Shown: positions 52,660-62,544, numbered from the stretch's first letter. The stretch is 64,000 bases of DNA from Patiriisocius sp047730165 (GCF_047730165.1 NZ_CP159834.1:1178001-1242000), one strand, 5' to 3'. Made by a program: numbers and translations. Notes: a model not told the origin generated them from the sequence alone.

Positions 52660-53106
52660 TTAAACTGATGGTCCCACAGAAATAGCATTGGGCAACTCAT
52701 TAGTATCACCCTTTTTATAAGGAAAATGTTTTTTTAACTGTTCACCAGCCATTAAAATGCCATCCCTTAATCCTTTGCACATGTCACCTTGTTTAAAGTG
52801 ATCTACAATGGTGTTTTTTGTGCTTTCCCAAAACATAGGGCCCACAATATCATTAATGCCTTTATCTCCCATAATGACCAACTCACGATCTTCTATAGCA
52901 ACATAAATTAGTACGCCATTGCTCCGCTTGGTATTATCCATATGTAAAAAATCGAAAACCTCTACAGCGCGCTCAAAAACATCTATAGATGCGTGTTGCT
53001 CGAGATGAACTCTTATCTCACCACTTGTGTTCAGTTCTGCCTGGCGGATGGCTTCTACCACTTCGGCTTCTTCTTTTTTGGTAAGGAAATCTTCTACTTT
53101 ACTCAT
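52660..53106 (-). CDS. TPM-domain protein without signal peptide
   Basis: A 148-residue protein made almost only of a TPM domain (AEVVEAIRQAELNTSGEIRVHLEQ ... GVLIYVAIEDRELVIMGDKGIND). It has no signal peptide and no TM helix, unlike its neighbour, so it is probably cytoplasmic. In other Bacteroidota it also stands between LemA and the Gly-rich TPM protein. It follows LemA by 131 bases. Confidence 0.87.
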   Translation of the reverse strand: MSKVEDFLTKKEEAEVVEAIRQAELNTSGEIRVHLEQHASIDVFERAVEVFDFLHMDNTKRSNGVLIYVAIEDRELVIMGDKGINDIVGPMFWESTKNTIVDHFKQGDMCKGLRDGILMAGEQLKKHFPYKKGDTNELPNAISVGPSV

Positions 53107-53237
53107 GATGTGGGTGCTATGCTTGTTTAATAATTAGTTGATTGTTAAAGAAGATCCAATCTATGAAGTGATTAGAAAGCAATTAGGATATTGAGTTAAT
53201 TAAGTAAAAAAAGAAATAACCTCATCTCTTAGTCAAC

Positions 53238-53858
53238 TTAGTTTCCAAAATCAAACTCTACATCTGGCGCATTTTCTGTTCCTTGATCCGCTTCAAAGTA
53301 ACCCATATCTTCATAATTTCCTATAAAATTATTGATGATGTTATTCGGGAAAGATTTTAGGTGCTTGTTAAAAGGTTTCACCGCTTCATTAAAACGATTT
53401 CGTTCTACATTGATGCGGTTTTCTGTGCGCTCGAGCTCATTGATAAGTTCTTTAAAGTTTTCATTTGCTTTTAAATCTGGATAGCGTTCAAAAACAGCTA
53501 GTAACCGCGACAATGCGGAGGTTAACCCCTGCTGTGCTTGCTGGAATTGTTCCAGTTGGGCAGGAGTAATGTTTGAAGGGTCTATCGTAATAGAGGTTGC
53601 TTTACTTCTAGCCTCAATTACTTTAACAAAGGTCTCGCGTTCAAAATCTGCATAGCCTTGTGCTGTCTTCACAATGTTTGGGATGAGGTCTGCACGACGT
53701 TGATATGAGCTCTCGACATTTGCCCATTGTGCGGTAGCATCTTCTTTTAAATCGATGGCTTTGTTGTAAAAACCTGGGCCAACCATAAAGCCTACGATGA
53801 TTACAATTGCAATTACTACGATTGCTGCAATCCCACAGCCTAAAGCACCTTTTTTCAT
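53238..53858 (-). CDS. LemA family protein
   Basis: A 206-residue membrane protein with an N-terminal TM helix (GIAAIVVIAIVIIVGFMVGP) and a helical bundle. Family marks are YQRRADLIPNIVKTAQGYADFE near residue 52 and the end SFPNNIINNFIGNYEDMGYFEAD. LemA function is unknown; it is usually found with TPM proteins, as here. It starts 12 bases after the MerR gene. Confidence 0.95.
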   Translation of the reverse strand: MKKGALGCGIAAIVVIAIVIIVGFMVGPGFYNKAIDLKEDATAQWANVESSYQRRADLIPNIVKTAQGYADFERETFVKVIEARSKATSITIDPSNITPAQLEQFQQAQQGLTSALSRLLAVFERYPDLKANENFKELINELERTENRINVERNRFNEAVKPFNKHLKSFPNNIINNFIGNYEDMGYFEADQGTENAPDVEFDFGN

Positions 53859-53870
53859 AATGTAATAATT

Positions 53871-54200
53871 TTAAAGTTGGTTTTTTATTTTTAAAAGCTC
53901 TGCTTTTACTGACTCTAATTTACGAATAATATCAAAATTGTCCAGCGTCTTTTGTTTGTTTTCTTTAAGATGCGTCTTTGCACCTTCAAGGGTAAAACCG
54001 CGTTCTTTGACCAAATGAAAGATAAGCTCCAGATTTTTTATATCTACAGGTGTAAATTTCCGATTGCCTTTTGCATTCTTTTTTGGCTGGAGTACATCAA
54101 ATTCTTTTTCCCAAAAACGTATCAAAGAGGTATTCACGTCAAAAGCCGAAGCGACTTCGCCGATACTGTAATACAATTTTTCTGGGAGATCTACGTGCAT
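53871..54200 (-). CDS. MerR family transcriptional regulator
   Basis: A 109-residue protein with an N-terminal winged helix-turn-helix (YYSIGEVASAFDVNTSLIRFWEKEFDVLQPKKNAKGNRKFTP, cut here to its key pieces: IGEVA, LIRFWE, RKFTP) and a coiled coil. There is no cysteine effector domain. It lies between M23 and LemA in a leftward unit and may control it; the ligand is unknown. Confidence 0.9.
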   Translation of the reverse strand: MHVDLPEKLYYSIGEVASAFDVNTSLIRFWEKEFDVLQPKKNAKGNRKFTPVDIKNLELIFHLVKERGFTLEGAKTHLKENKQKTLDNFDIIRKLESVKAELLKIKNQL

Positions 54201-54216
54201 TTAAGAGTTCAAGGTT

Positions 54217-54261
54217 TAAGGTTTAGTAGTCAAGGTTCAAAATTTCAATTCTGGAACCTTG
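54217..54261. repeat. Short repeats CAAGGTT in the M23-MerR gap
   Basis: Copies of TCAAGGTT (54219-54226 region and 54231-54238) and an inverted copy GAACCTTG (54254-54261) lie upstream of MerR; CAAGGTTC and GAACCTTG are perfect 8-base arms. The 194-base gap has no gene. It could be a small hairpin or simple repeat drift. Confidence 0.5.
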
Positions 54262-54394
54262 CAATCATTAGTCGAGCATAAAGATAAAATGTTTCAGTTA
54301 CATATGAAACTAGTCTTAGATTATTGAAGCTTAAAAAGCTAGAACATAAAGGTAAAAGAGAGGTTTCGTTTATTTTTTTAAAATTTATCGAAGA

Positions 54395-55372
54395 CTAATC
54401 TAAAGACTGGTTTTCTTTTTTTGATGCTTCCAACAAAAGTGCAAATTCATCTGGGCTTAAATTTCCGTAGTAAAAATTGATAGGGTTAATGCGCTCTCCA
54501 TCTTTAAAAACCTCATAGTGTAGGTGAGGTGCTTCACTGCGGCCAGTGCTGCCAACAAAACCTATTAGGTCACCGCGCTGCACTCTTTGACCCCTTCTCA
54601 CCTTATACTTATACAGGTGAGCGTAGAGACTTTCATATCCAAAACCGTGGTCAATACGTATGTGGTTTCCGTACCCTGAGGCATTGTTGTCCGCACGAGT
54701 TACTTTGCCATCACCACTTGCGTAAATAGGCGTCCCACGAGGTGCTGTAAAGTCCATTCCCCAGTGTTTTTTGCGTGCTTTTGTAAAGGGGTCTGTCCGA
54801 TATCCAAAACCAGATGCCATACGGGTAAGGTCTTCATTAGTCACAGGTTGTATGGCTGGTATCGCTTGCAGTAATGCTTCTTTAGCTTCGGCTAATTGAG
54901 CGATTTCGTCGAGTGATTTAGACTGTACTACAATCTGTTTTGTAAGGATATCTAGCTTTTTATGTGCGTCAATAATTGACGTAGAGTTATCATACCCTTC
55001 CAGGTTATTATATCGATTTACGCCACCAAAACCTGCTTTACGCTGCTCTTCTGGGATAGGTGTTGCTTCAAAATAGATCCGGTAGATATTATTATCTCGT
55101 TCTGCTACTTCGTCTTGAATGATCATCAACTCGTCTAAATCTTTATTCAATATCTGGAGCTGTAATTCTGCATTGTTAAGTTCGCGAGCCATCCGTTTCT
55201 CTTTAGGTGTTTCTATGCTCGGTATGTTAATAATTGCAATAAAAAAGAATGCAGCAAAAAAGAATGAAGCTAATAAAAACAAGGTGATAAAGCCCAATCG
55301 TCTTCCCTTTTTACGCTCTATCTTGCGGTAAGAGAGCGTCTCGCTATCATAGTAATATTTAACCTTCGACAT
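54395..55372 (-). CDS. M23 family metallopeptidase, membrane-anchored
   Basis: A 325-residue protein with one TM helix (LGFITLFLLASFFFAAFFFIAI, about 27-48), a coiled-coil region, and a C-terminal peptidase M23 (LytM) domain. Zinc ligands are in HWGMDFTAP (His and Asp) and HLHYEVF (second His), with an upstream DHG-type His in IRIDHGFGYESLYAHL. It should cut peptide crosslinks of peptidoglycan. The first gene of a leftward unit with MerR, LemA and the TPM pair, with a full promoter. Confidence 0.93.
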   Translation of the reverse strand: MSKVKYYYDSETLSYRKIERKKGRRLGFITLFLLASFFFAAFFFIAIINIPSIETPKEKRMARELNNAELQLQILNKDLDELMIIQDEVAERDNNIYRIYFEATPIPEEQRKAGFGGVNRYNNLEGYDNSTSIIDAHKKLDILTKQIVVQSKSLDEIAQLAEAKEALLQAIPAIQPVTNEDLTRMASGFGYRTDPFTKARKKHWGMDFTAPRGTPIYASGDGKVTRADNNASGYGNHIRIDHGFGYESLYAHLYKYKVRRGQRVQRGDLIGFVGSTGRSEAPHLHYEVFKDGERINPINFYYGNLSPDEFALLLEASKKENQSLD

Positions 55373-55431
55373 CTGTTATAAAAAACTTATTTTTGCTTGA
55401 TTAATAGGGTGCTGCATTTTACAACGCATCA

Positions 55432-55461
55432 CAAATATAGAAATTGTTTTACAAGTAGCAA
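55432..55461 (-). promoter_or_regulatory. Promoter of the M23 unit: TTG - 19 nt - TATATTTG
   Basis: On the minus strand TTG (55459-55461) and TATATTTG (55432-55439) are 19 bases apart, a full -33/-7 match. It lies between the divergent M23 and alaS starts. Confidence 0.65.
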
Positions 55462-55492
55462 TATTAACACATTTCAGAAGAAAATATAGCCC

Positions 55493-58123
55493 ATGAAAGC
55501 CAACGAAATACGCGCTGCGTTTTTAGAATTTTTTGAATCAAAAAAACATACCATTGTGCAATCTGCGCCTATGGTATTAAAAGATGACCCTACATTAATG
55601 TTCGTAAACAGCGGTATGGCGCCTTTTAAAGAGTTTTTCCTCGGAAACGCTCAGCCCAAGAACACGCGCTTAACAGACACACAAAAATGTCTACGTGTTT
55701 CAGGAAAACATAACGATCTTGAAGAAGTAGGCTACGATACCTATCATCATACCTTATTTGAGATGCTGGGGAACTGGAGTTTTGGTGATTACTTTAAAGA
55801 AGAAGCAATCGCTTGGGCGTGGGAGCTACTTACCGAAGTGTTGAAAATAGACAAAGACATTTTATACGTAACTGTGTTTGAAGGAAGCGATGATGCAGAT
55901 AAATTAAAGATGGATACCGAGGCTTATGATATTTGGAAAAAATACATCGCTGAAGACCGTATCTTAAAAGGAAACAAAGACGATAATTTCTGGGAAATGG
56001 GCGACCAAGGTCCTTGTGGCCCTTGTAGCGAAATTCATGTGGATATTCGCACACCAGAAGAAAAGGCAGCTGTTGAAGGTAAAAGCTTAATCAATATGGA
56101 TCACCCGCAAGTAGTGGAGATTTGGAACTTGGTTTTTATGCAATACAACCGGAAGGCAAATGGCTCGCTAGAAGGATTGCCTAATAAACACATTGATACA
56201 GGAATGGGCTTTGAACGCCTTTGTATGGTGCTCCAGGATGTAAAATCTAATTATGACACAGACGTCTTCATGCCTATTATAAGAGAGATCGAGACTATTA
56301 CGAACACCGAGTATGGTAAAGCCGGAGCTTCAGGAGAAAAAGTAGATATCGCTATTAGAGTGATTAGTGATCACGTGAGAGCCGTGGCGTTTTCTATAGC
56401 AGACGGGCAGTTGCCAAGTAACAACGGTGCTGGTTATGTAATTCGTCGTATTCTGCGTCGCGCGGTTCGTTATGGGTTTACGTTCTTGGATAAAAAAGAA
56501 CCTTTCATTTACAGGTTAGTTAATGTGTTAGCTTCAAAAATGGGCGATGCTTTTCCAGAGATTAAAGAGCAAAAACAGCTCATTGAAAACGTGATTAAAG
56601 AAGAAGAGTCGTCTTTCTTGCGCACACTAGATCAAGGATTAGTATTACTTGATAGAATGATAGAAGGGCAAAGTGCTAGTTCGGAAATAGCTGGGGCGAA
56701 AGTTTTTGAATTAAAAGACACCTATGGCTTTCCAGAAGATTTAACAGACCTTATTCTGCGTGAAAAAGGGTTGACCTATAACCACAAAGAATTTGAACAA
56801 AAACTAGCAGAACAAAAAGCAAGAGGAAAAGAAGCTAGCGAATCTAAAAGCGAGGACTGGATCATCTTATTAGATGATGCTGTAGAAGAGTTCGTGGGTT
56901 ACGATAGTCTGTCTGCTAATGTGAAGTTAACGCGTTACCGCAAAGTAACTTCTAAGAAAGACGGCGAAATGTTTCAATTGGTGTTTAGCCTGACACCCTT
57001 CTATCCAGAAGGTGGAGGCCAAGTAGGGGACAAGGGATATGTGGAGTCACCAAATGGAGATGTAATTTATATTCTAGACACCAAGAAAGAGAACAACGTC
57101 ATTATTCATTTTGCAAAGAATTTACCAAAAGATGTATCTGGACTCTTTAAAGCAGTTGTAGATGAAAAGCAACGTTTTAGAACTGAATGTAATCACTCTG
57201 CCACGCACTTGTTGCACCAAGGATTGCGCGAAATTTTAGGAACACACGTAGAGCAAAAGGGAAGTGCTGTACACAGTAAATATTTACGTTTTGATTTTTC
57301 ACATTTCTCTAAAGTCACCGCAGAAGAGTTGCAAGAGGTAGAAGATTTTGTGAATGCAAGAATCGCAGGTAGATTAGCCTTTCAAGAAAATAGAGCCGTG
57401 CCTATGGAAGAGGCAATCGCTGATGGTGCGATGGCATTGTTTGGTGAGAAATATGGCGATGCTGTGCGTACCGTTCGTTTTGGGCAATCAATTGAATTGT
57501 GCGGAGGAACACACGTAAACAATACAGCAGATATCTGGCATTTTAAGATAAAAAGTGAAGGTGCGGTAGCTTCTGGAATAAGACGTATTGAGGCGATTAC
57601 TAATGATGCGGTAAAAGATCATTTTACAGAAAATGCAAAAGCGTTTGGTAAAGTAAAATCATTATTAAACAATGCTAAAAAACCAGATGAAGCTATCGAG
57701 AAGATACAGGCCGAAAACAACGAACTTAGAAAGCAAATCGAGCAATTATTAAAAGATAAGGCTAAGAATATAAAAGGCGATCTTAAAGGTGAAGTGACCC
57801 AAGTAAATGGAGTTAATTTCTTGGCTAAGGAGTTAGACTTAGATGCTGGCGGTTTAAAAGACTTGGCATTTGAGTTAGGTGGAGAGATAGATAAGCTATT
57901 TATTCTTTTTGGAAGCAAGGCAGATGGGAAGGCGCTTTTAACCTGCTATATTGATAAAGAGTTGGCAAAAGAAAAGAATCTAAATGCGGGAACTATTGTT
58001 AGAGAATTAGGTAAGCACATTCAAGGTGGTGGTGGAGGACAGCCTTTCTTTGCGACTGCGGGAGGTAAGAATCCTGATGGAATTGAGAAGGCGCTTGAAG
58101 CCGTTATGAACTACTTGCAATAA
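55493..58123 (+). CDS. alaS: Alanine--tRNA ligase
   Basis: An 876-residue class II synthetase. The catalytic domain (about 1-450) begins IRAAFLEFFESKKH and has the GNWSFGDYFKEEAI motif. The editing domain carries CNHSATHLLHQGLRE and ELCGGTHV (zinc residues H, H, C, H), and the C-Ala domain ends GGGGGQPFFATAGGKNPDGIEKAL. Length is normal. The 238 bases after it hold only a possible -7-like TAATTTTTG (about 58230). Confidence 0.97.
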   Translation: MKANEIRAAFLEFFESKKHTIVQSAPMVLKDDPTLMFVNSGMAPFKEFFLGNAQPKNTRLTDTQKCLRVSGKHNDLEEVGYDTYHHTLFEMLGNWSFGDYFKEEAIAWAWELLTEVLKIDKDILYVTVFEGSDDADKLKMDTEAYDIWKKYIAEDRILKGNKDDNFWEMGDQGPCGPCSEIHVDIRTPEEKAAVEGKSLINMDHPQVVEIWNLVFMQYNRKANGSLEGLPNKHIDTGMGFERLCMVLQDVKSNYDTDVFMPIIREIETITNTEYGKAGASGEKVDIAIRVISDHVRAVAFSIADGQLPSNNGAGYVIRRILRRAVRYGFTFLDKKEPFIYRLVNVLASKMGDAFPEIKEQKQLIENVIKEEESSFLRTLDQGLVLLDRMIEGQSASSEIAGAKVFELKDTYGFPEDLTDLILREKGLTYNHKEFEQKLAEQKARGKEASESKSEDWIILLDDAVEEFVGYDSLSANVKLTRYRKVTSKKDGEMFQLVFSLTPFYPEGGGQVGDKGYVESPNGDVIYILDTKKENNVIIHFAKNLPKDVSGLFKAVVDEKQRFRTECNHSATHLLHQGLREILGTHVEQKGSAVHSKYLRFDFSHFSKVTAEELQEVEDFVNARIAGRLAFQENRAVPMEEAIADGAMALFGEKYGDAVRTVRFGQSIELCGGTHVNNTADIWHFKIKSEGAVASGIRRIEAITNDAVKDHFTENAKAFGKVKSLLNNAKKPDEAIEKIQAENNELRKQIEQLLKDKAKNIKGDLKGEVTQVNGVNFLAKELDLDAGGLKDLAFELGGEIDKLFILFGSKADGKALLTCYIDKELAKEKNLNAGTIVRELGKHIQGGGGGQPFFATAGGKNPDGIEKALEAVMNYLQ

Positions 58124-58361
58124 AATAGTGCCTTTTGCTTTACGGGGGTTTTCTCGTAAAGGAGTGAAGGTGCTAATAAAAACAAGGTGTAAGGATAACT
58201 ACTTGGATAACGGGGAGAATGAACTTGTTATAATTTTTGCAGATTGTTGTTTTAAGATCGTGCCATATTGGATCCTGTTTGTTATGAGGTCTTCTTTTAA
58301 AAACAGGAGTAAAACGAATATTTATTAACTTATAGACTCTGCGCTTCTGCGCCTTCGTGAG

Positions 58362-59297
58362 ATGAAGCTTCAAACGACACTAAACATTCCAGCACAAAAC
58401 CCAAAAATAGACTACGCATCTAATGTGCTTTTGTTGGGCAGTTGTTTTTCACAAAATATAGCAGAAAAGCTAGCGTATTTTCAGTTTCAGAGCCTTTCAA
58501 ACCCGTTTGGGATTGTTTTTAATCCAGTTTCTATTGTTCTACTTATGGAGCGGGCGCTAAAAAATGAAACTTTCACAGAAAAAGACATCTTCTATCACAA
58601 CGAGCGCTGGCAATGTTATGAGGTACATAGCGAGTTGTCACAACTAGATGCCGTGGCATATGTGGCCTTATTAAATGAACAGTTACTTCTGTTAAAAGAC
58701 TCTTTACTGTCTGCGTCACACGTGATAATCACTTTAGGTACCGCTTGGGTATATGAATTAAAAGAGACAAAAAGCGTCGTTGCTAATTGCCATAAAGTTC
58801 CGCAAATAGTGTTTGAGAAAAGGTTATTATCTGTTTCGGAAATAGAAGCAAGTCTACAAAAATTACAATCGCTTTTAACGGAGCACAGAGAAAGTGCTAC
58901 GTTAATATACACAGTCTCTCCTGTTCGTCACATAAAAGATGGCGTCGTAGAAAACTCAAGAAGCAAAGCGCACGTATTGACTGCAGTACACAATCTCAAA
59001 TCACACTACTTTCCATCTTTTGAAATAATGATGGACGAACTAAGAGATTACCGGTTTTACGCGCCAGATATGCTGCACCCAAACCAAGTAGCAATTGACT
59101 ACATATGGGAGCGATTTAACGACATTTGGATTGCTTCGGAAACTCGACCACTTCAAAAAAAGATAGCTGCTATAAGACAGGGACTAGCGCATCGTCCTTT
59201 TAATGAAGATGGTGATGGGCATCAAAAATTCTTGAAAAACCTACAGCAGAAAATTTCCGAAGTGAAGAAGGAGCTTCCTTGGGCTTTTATTGAATAG
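58362..59297 (+). CDS. GSCFA domain protein
   Basis: A 311-residue protein with the name-giving motif GSCFSQN (about residues 24-30; here VLLLGSCFSQNIAEKL) and the further blocks NPFGIVFNP, ITLGTAWVY and YTVSPVRHIKDG, DMLHPNQVAIDYIW. GSCFA proteins have an SGNH-hydrolase-like fold with GSCFS, T-L-G-T and D-x-x-H. The substrate is unknown. No signal peptide is seen. It is convergent with the amidase, one base apart. Confidence 0.92.
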   Translation: MKLQTTLNIPAQNPKIDYASNVLLLGSCFSQNIAEKLAYFQFQSLSNPFGIVFNPVSIVLLMERALKNETFTEKDIFYHNERWQCYEVHSELSQLDAVAYVALLNEQLLLLKDSLLSASHVIITLGTAWVYELKETKSVVANCHKVPQIVFEKRLLSVSEIEASLQKLQSLLTEHRESATLIYTVSPVRHIKDGVVENSRSKAHVLTAVHNLKSHYFPSFEIMMDELRDYRFYAPDMLHPNQVAIDYIWERFNDIWIASETRPLQKKIAAIRQGLAHRPFNEDGDGHQKFLKNLQQKISEVKKELPWAFIE

Positions 59298-59298
59298 T

Positions 59299-60951
59299 TT
59301 ACCTAAAGTTTAGGGGTGCAACACGACCTTTTAAAATGCTCTCTATGGTTTTCCCAAGTTGCAATAAACGCTGCTCTGTATTAGAATCTGTGATAAGCGT
59401 GAACGCTTTTGGCTCGCCGTTATCTTGAAGCCCCATAGGGATGGCAAGACAAGGTCGCAGACCAACTGCAGCGTAACTAGAATGATAATTATTTATAGTG
59501 GCAATAGCGTCTAGCTTGTGTTTTTTCATCGGAGCTTCAAAATAGGCATTCCCATTTTTAAGTAAAGTTTCACGTAGATTAATGAAGTCTTCTTCAGTAG
59601 TATTATCTGCCATTATAGCATCAAATATACCTTGGCCATACGGCATGCGTTGCACGCTATCTATACGATTGGTTGTCATCACACCGAGCAAACTTTTTTC
59701 TGAAATATTCTGAGACGCACGATTTGCTAGATATTTAGGAAGGTCGTCTCGCATTTCAATATTTAATAATGTAAGAAACCCTGGCAATGGTAGTTGTGAT
59801 GGGTTTATTTCGATAACCTGAACGCCTTCTGCTTTTAGCTTATCAATGGCTGCGCTATACTCTGCGTCGTCTAATAAGTTTTTAAAAACTCCAAGACGAA
59901 TATCTTTGGGTAAAGCAGACTTCGGTTCTGAATGCCTGCCTATGGCTTCGCCTCCTTGACCATATTTCATAGCCCAAAATAAGATTTCTGCATCTGCAAC
60001 GCTTTTTGCCATAGGACCCGCAGTGTCTAGCGTATGCGAAATAGGGACAATCCCATCGCCACTCAATGCACCCGTTGTTGGTTTTAATCCCACCACGCTA
60101 TTCTGACTTGAAGGCGAAATGATTGACCCGGAGGTTTCAGAACCCACAGCAGCCACCGCATAATTTACTGAAGCGGCAACACCACTTCCTGCGCTGCTTC
60201 CTCCTGTTTCAAACTGGCCACGCCCAAAAGGATTTAAGGTTTGCCCTCCTATGGCGCTGTAGCCTAAAGGACAGCCGTTACAAAAGTAATAAGCCCATTC
60301 GCTGAGGTTGGCTTTCCCTATAATAAGCCCACCATTAGCGATAATGTTATTTACGATAGTTGCATTTTCTGCTGGCTGATTGTCTTTCAATACAAATGCG
60401 CCAGCCGTGGTTTTCATTTCTTTGGTGTCTATGTTGTCTTTTAAGAGAATAGGCATCCCAAAGATTTCGTTTCTTTTAAGGTGTTTTGTTTGATCTTTTT
60501 CGCGTGCTTGTGCAACCACATTTGGATTTATGGAGATAATACTGTGCAGCGAAGTTGAAGGATTCGTCTCATAAATAAACATTCGCTTAAGATAGAATAA
60601 GGTGAGTTCTTCATAGCTCATTTTGCCACTGCTTACGTGTTCTTGCAGCCTTGCAATGTCTTGCTCCAATATCAATGGCTTTAGGGCTGCATAGCGTGCA
60701 TCACTCAATCGTGCAATATCTTTTAAGACGTCATCAAAAACATATTCTTCATTTTGGTATTTAGAGTTCACTAGTTTAAACTGCATACGTCCACTCTCGT
60801 GGCTGCGGTTTTGATGCAGCATTTCATTCTCAGTGATTACCCAGCCACCGTTATTGTGGTGGGAGTCATTATGGTCTTCCTTAGGTTTTTCTGTTTGAGC
60901 CTTGCAGGAGATTATGGAAACTATAGAAAGGGTGAGGAGTAGCGCGCGCAT
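59299..60951 (-). CDS. Amidase-signature family lipoprotein
   Basis: A 550-residue amidase with a lipoprotein signal (LLLTLSIVSIISC, lipobox ISC with Lys at +2). The Ser-cisSer-Lys triad is visible: Lys in MPILLKDNIDT, and the Ser pair in TGGSSAGSGVAASVNYAVAAVGSETSGSI (cut here: GGSSAGSG and GSETSGSI). N-terminal residues 30-130 are a spacer common to exported amidases. It probably cuts amides in the periplasm. GatA is ruled out by the lipoprotein signal and the lack of gatB/gatC nearby. Confidence 0.9.
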   Translation of the reverse strand: MRALLLTLSIVSIISCKAQTEKPKEDHNDSHHNNGGWVITENEMLHQNRSHESGRMQFKLVNSKYQNEEYVFDDVLKDIARLSDARYAALKPLILEQDIARLQEHVSSGKMSYEELTLFYLKRMFIYETNPSTSLHSIISINPNVVAQAREKDQTKHLKRNEIFGMPILLKDNIDTKEMKTTAGAFVLKDNQPAENATIVNNIIANGGLIIGKANLSEWAYYFCNGCPLGYSAIGGQTLNPFGRGQFETGGSSAGSGVAASVNYAVAAVGSETSGSIISPSSQNSVVGLKPTTGALSGDGIVPISHTLDTAGPMAKSVADAEILFWAMKYGQGGEAIGRHSEPKSALPKDIRLGVFKNLLDDAEYSAAIDKLKAEGVQVIEINPSQLPLPGFLTLLNIEMRDDLPKYLANRASQNISEKSLLGVMTTNRIDSVQRMPYGQGIFDAIMADNTTEEDFINLRETLLKNGNAYFEAPMKKHKLDAIATINNYHSSYAAVGLRPCLAIPMGLQDNGEPKAFTLITDSNTEQRLLQLGKTIESILKGRVAPLNFR

Positions 60952-60991
60952 GTTGGATTAATATTTTAGTAAATATAAAACATTCAATCCA

Positions 60992-61031
60992 ACAAAAAAG
61001 ACCACCCAATTGTTAAAAAAAGAGTGGTCTT
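60992..61031 (-). terminator. Terminator after metK
   Basis: Stem AAGACCAC (60998-61005) / GTGGTCTT (61024-61031), perfect over 8 bp; on the minus strand followed by a T run. Confidence 0.85.
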
Positions 61032-61091
61032 ACAAATTTAATATTTCCGCAGTAATGCTACTTATTACTTAGGGAATGAGTCAAGAAAATC

Positions 61092-62348
61092 TTACAAGCC
61101 AAAAGCTGCTTTCACCTTCTCCACATAATCTAACTTTTCCCAAGTAAACAGCTCTACTTCCATTGTTTTTGGGGCTGCGTTAGGGATGGTAAATGTTTTG
61201 GTTACCGTTTCGTTTTTTCTACCCATATGGCCATAGGCAGCAGTCTCTAAGTACATAGGCTGGCGTAGTTTAAGACGCTCCTCTATAGCTGCTGGACGCA
61301 TATCAAAAATGGCGCTTACTTTTTTAGCAATTTCGCCATCTGTCATATGTACCTTACTAGTCCTGTAGGTGTCCACAAAAATACCCATTGGTTCGACTAC
61401 ACCAATGGCGTAACTTACCTGTATTAAAATTTCGTCACAAACACCAGCTGCCACCATGTTTTTTGCAATGTGTCTAGTTGCATAGGCTGCAGAACGATCT
61501 ACTTTACTTGGGTCTTTTCCAGAAAAAGCACCACCACCGTGGGCTCCTTTACCACCATAGGTGTCTACAATAATCTTACGTCCTGTAAGTCCTGTGTCAC
61601 CGTGTGGTCCCCCAATCACAAACTTCCCTGTTGGGTTGATGTGGTATTTTATTTCGTCATTAAATAATGCTTGTATTTCTGGTTTTCGTTGTGCTTTTAC
61701 ACGAGGGATAAGGATGTTGATGAGGTCGCTTTTTATTTTTGCAAGCATCCGTGTATCATCTGCGTCAAAGTCATCGTGCTGTGTAGAGATTACAATAGAA
61801 TCTATACGTACAGGCTTGTTGTCATCGCTATATTCTATAGTCACTTGACTCTTACTGTCTGGTCGTAAATAGTCTATCTCTTTGTTTTCGCGACGTAATA
61901 CCGCAAGTTCTTGTAATAGGTGGTGTGATAAATCTAGCGCTAAAGGCATGTAATTATCAGTCTCACGAGTGGCATAGCCAAACATCATTCCTTGATCGCC
62001 TGCACCTTGCTGTTCTTTACTATCTCGATCTACACCACGGTTTATGTCATCACTTTGTTCGTGGATAGCACTTAATACGCCACAAGAATTTCCATCAAAC
62101 TGGTAGGCACTTTTTGTGTAGCCTATCCTGTTAATGACATCACGCGCAATGGCCTGAACATCTAAATAAACATTAGATTTTACTTCGCCAGCAAGTACTA
62201 CTTGTCCTGTGGTTACTAGTGTTTCGCACGCTACCTTAGACTGTGGGTCAAAGGCAAGAAAATTATCAATTAATGCATCACTTATTTGGTCTGCAACTTT
62301 ATCTGGATGTCCTTCAGAAACACTCTCTGAAGTAAATAAATACGCCAT
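61092..62348 (-). CDS. metK: S-adenosylmethionine synthase
   Basis: A 418-residue enzyme that makes SAM from methionine and ATP. Signatures: SEGHPDKVADQISDA at the N-terminus, GAGDQGMMFGYA (hexapeptide GAGDQG), and GGGAFSGKDPSKVDRSAAY. Length is slightly above E. coli MetK (384) because of inserts in the middle. It has a long leader of about 190 bases and its own terminator, so it is a single-gene unit. Confidence 0.97.
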   Translation of the reverse strand: MAYLFTSESVSEGHPDKVADQISDALIDNFLAFDPQSKVACETLVTTGQVVLAGEVKSNVYLDVQAIARDVINRIGYTKSAYQFDGNSCGVLSAIHEQSDDINRGVDRDSKEQQGAGDQGMMFGYATRETDNYMPLALDLSHHLLQELAVLRRENKEIDYLRPDSKSQVTIEYSDDNKPVRIDSIVISTQHDDFDADDTRMLAKIKSDLINILIPRVKAQRKPEIQALFNDEIKYHINPTGKFVIGGPHGDTGLTGRKIIVDTYGGKGAHGGGAFSGKDPSKVDRSAAYATRHIAKNMVAAGVCDEILIQVSYAIGVVEPMGIFVDTYRTSKVHMTDGEIAKKVSAIFDMRPAAIEERLKLRQPMYLETAAYGHMGRKNETVTKTFTIPNAAPKTMEVELFTWEKLDYVEKVKAAFGL

Positions 62349-62544
62349 ATGCTATGTATTATTTTTAATGTTGTGGATAGATTTGACGGGATACGTCAGA
62401 TAAAATTACAATGAAGTAATAGTTCTTCTTAGCATTTTTCTAAACTTGATTTGGAGTTTCCCAAATAGGATGTTTAGATTTCTAAAAGGTAACCTTTTAG
62501 AAGAGGTTGCAAGCAGTCAAATCTTCCCTCTACGTTCTGTGGGA
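62349..62544 (-). promoter_or_regulatory. Structured metK leader with S-box-like signatures (candidate riboswitch)
   Basis: The minus-strand leader starts with GTAGAGGGAA (near 62523-62532) and GCTTGCAACC (62505-62514), close to the SAM-I (S-box) core pieces AGAGGGA and GCAACC. GTAG can pair with CTGC to give a P2a-like stem. Further on: a perfect 8-bp hairpin CTAAAAGG-TTA-CCTTTTAG (62482-62500), a nested TCTAAAC / GTTTAGA stem (62439-62445, 62472-62478) enclosing a 6-bp ATTTGG / CCAAAT hairpin, and TGACG / CGTCA (62384-62398) near the ribosome site. A clear P1 stem was not found. SAM feedback on metK would make sense, but the call rests on short motifs. Confidence 0.45.

Noticed and set aside
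58128..58328. 66-residue open frame after alaS and its opposite-strand twin
   Set aside because: No ribosome site, odd composition, overlaps a possible promoter; nothing supports a gene.
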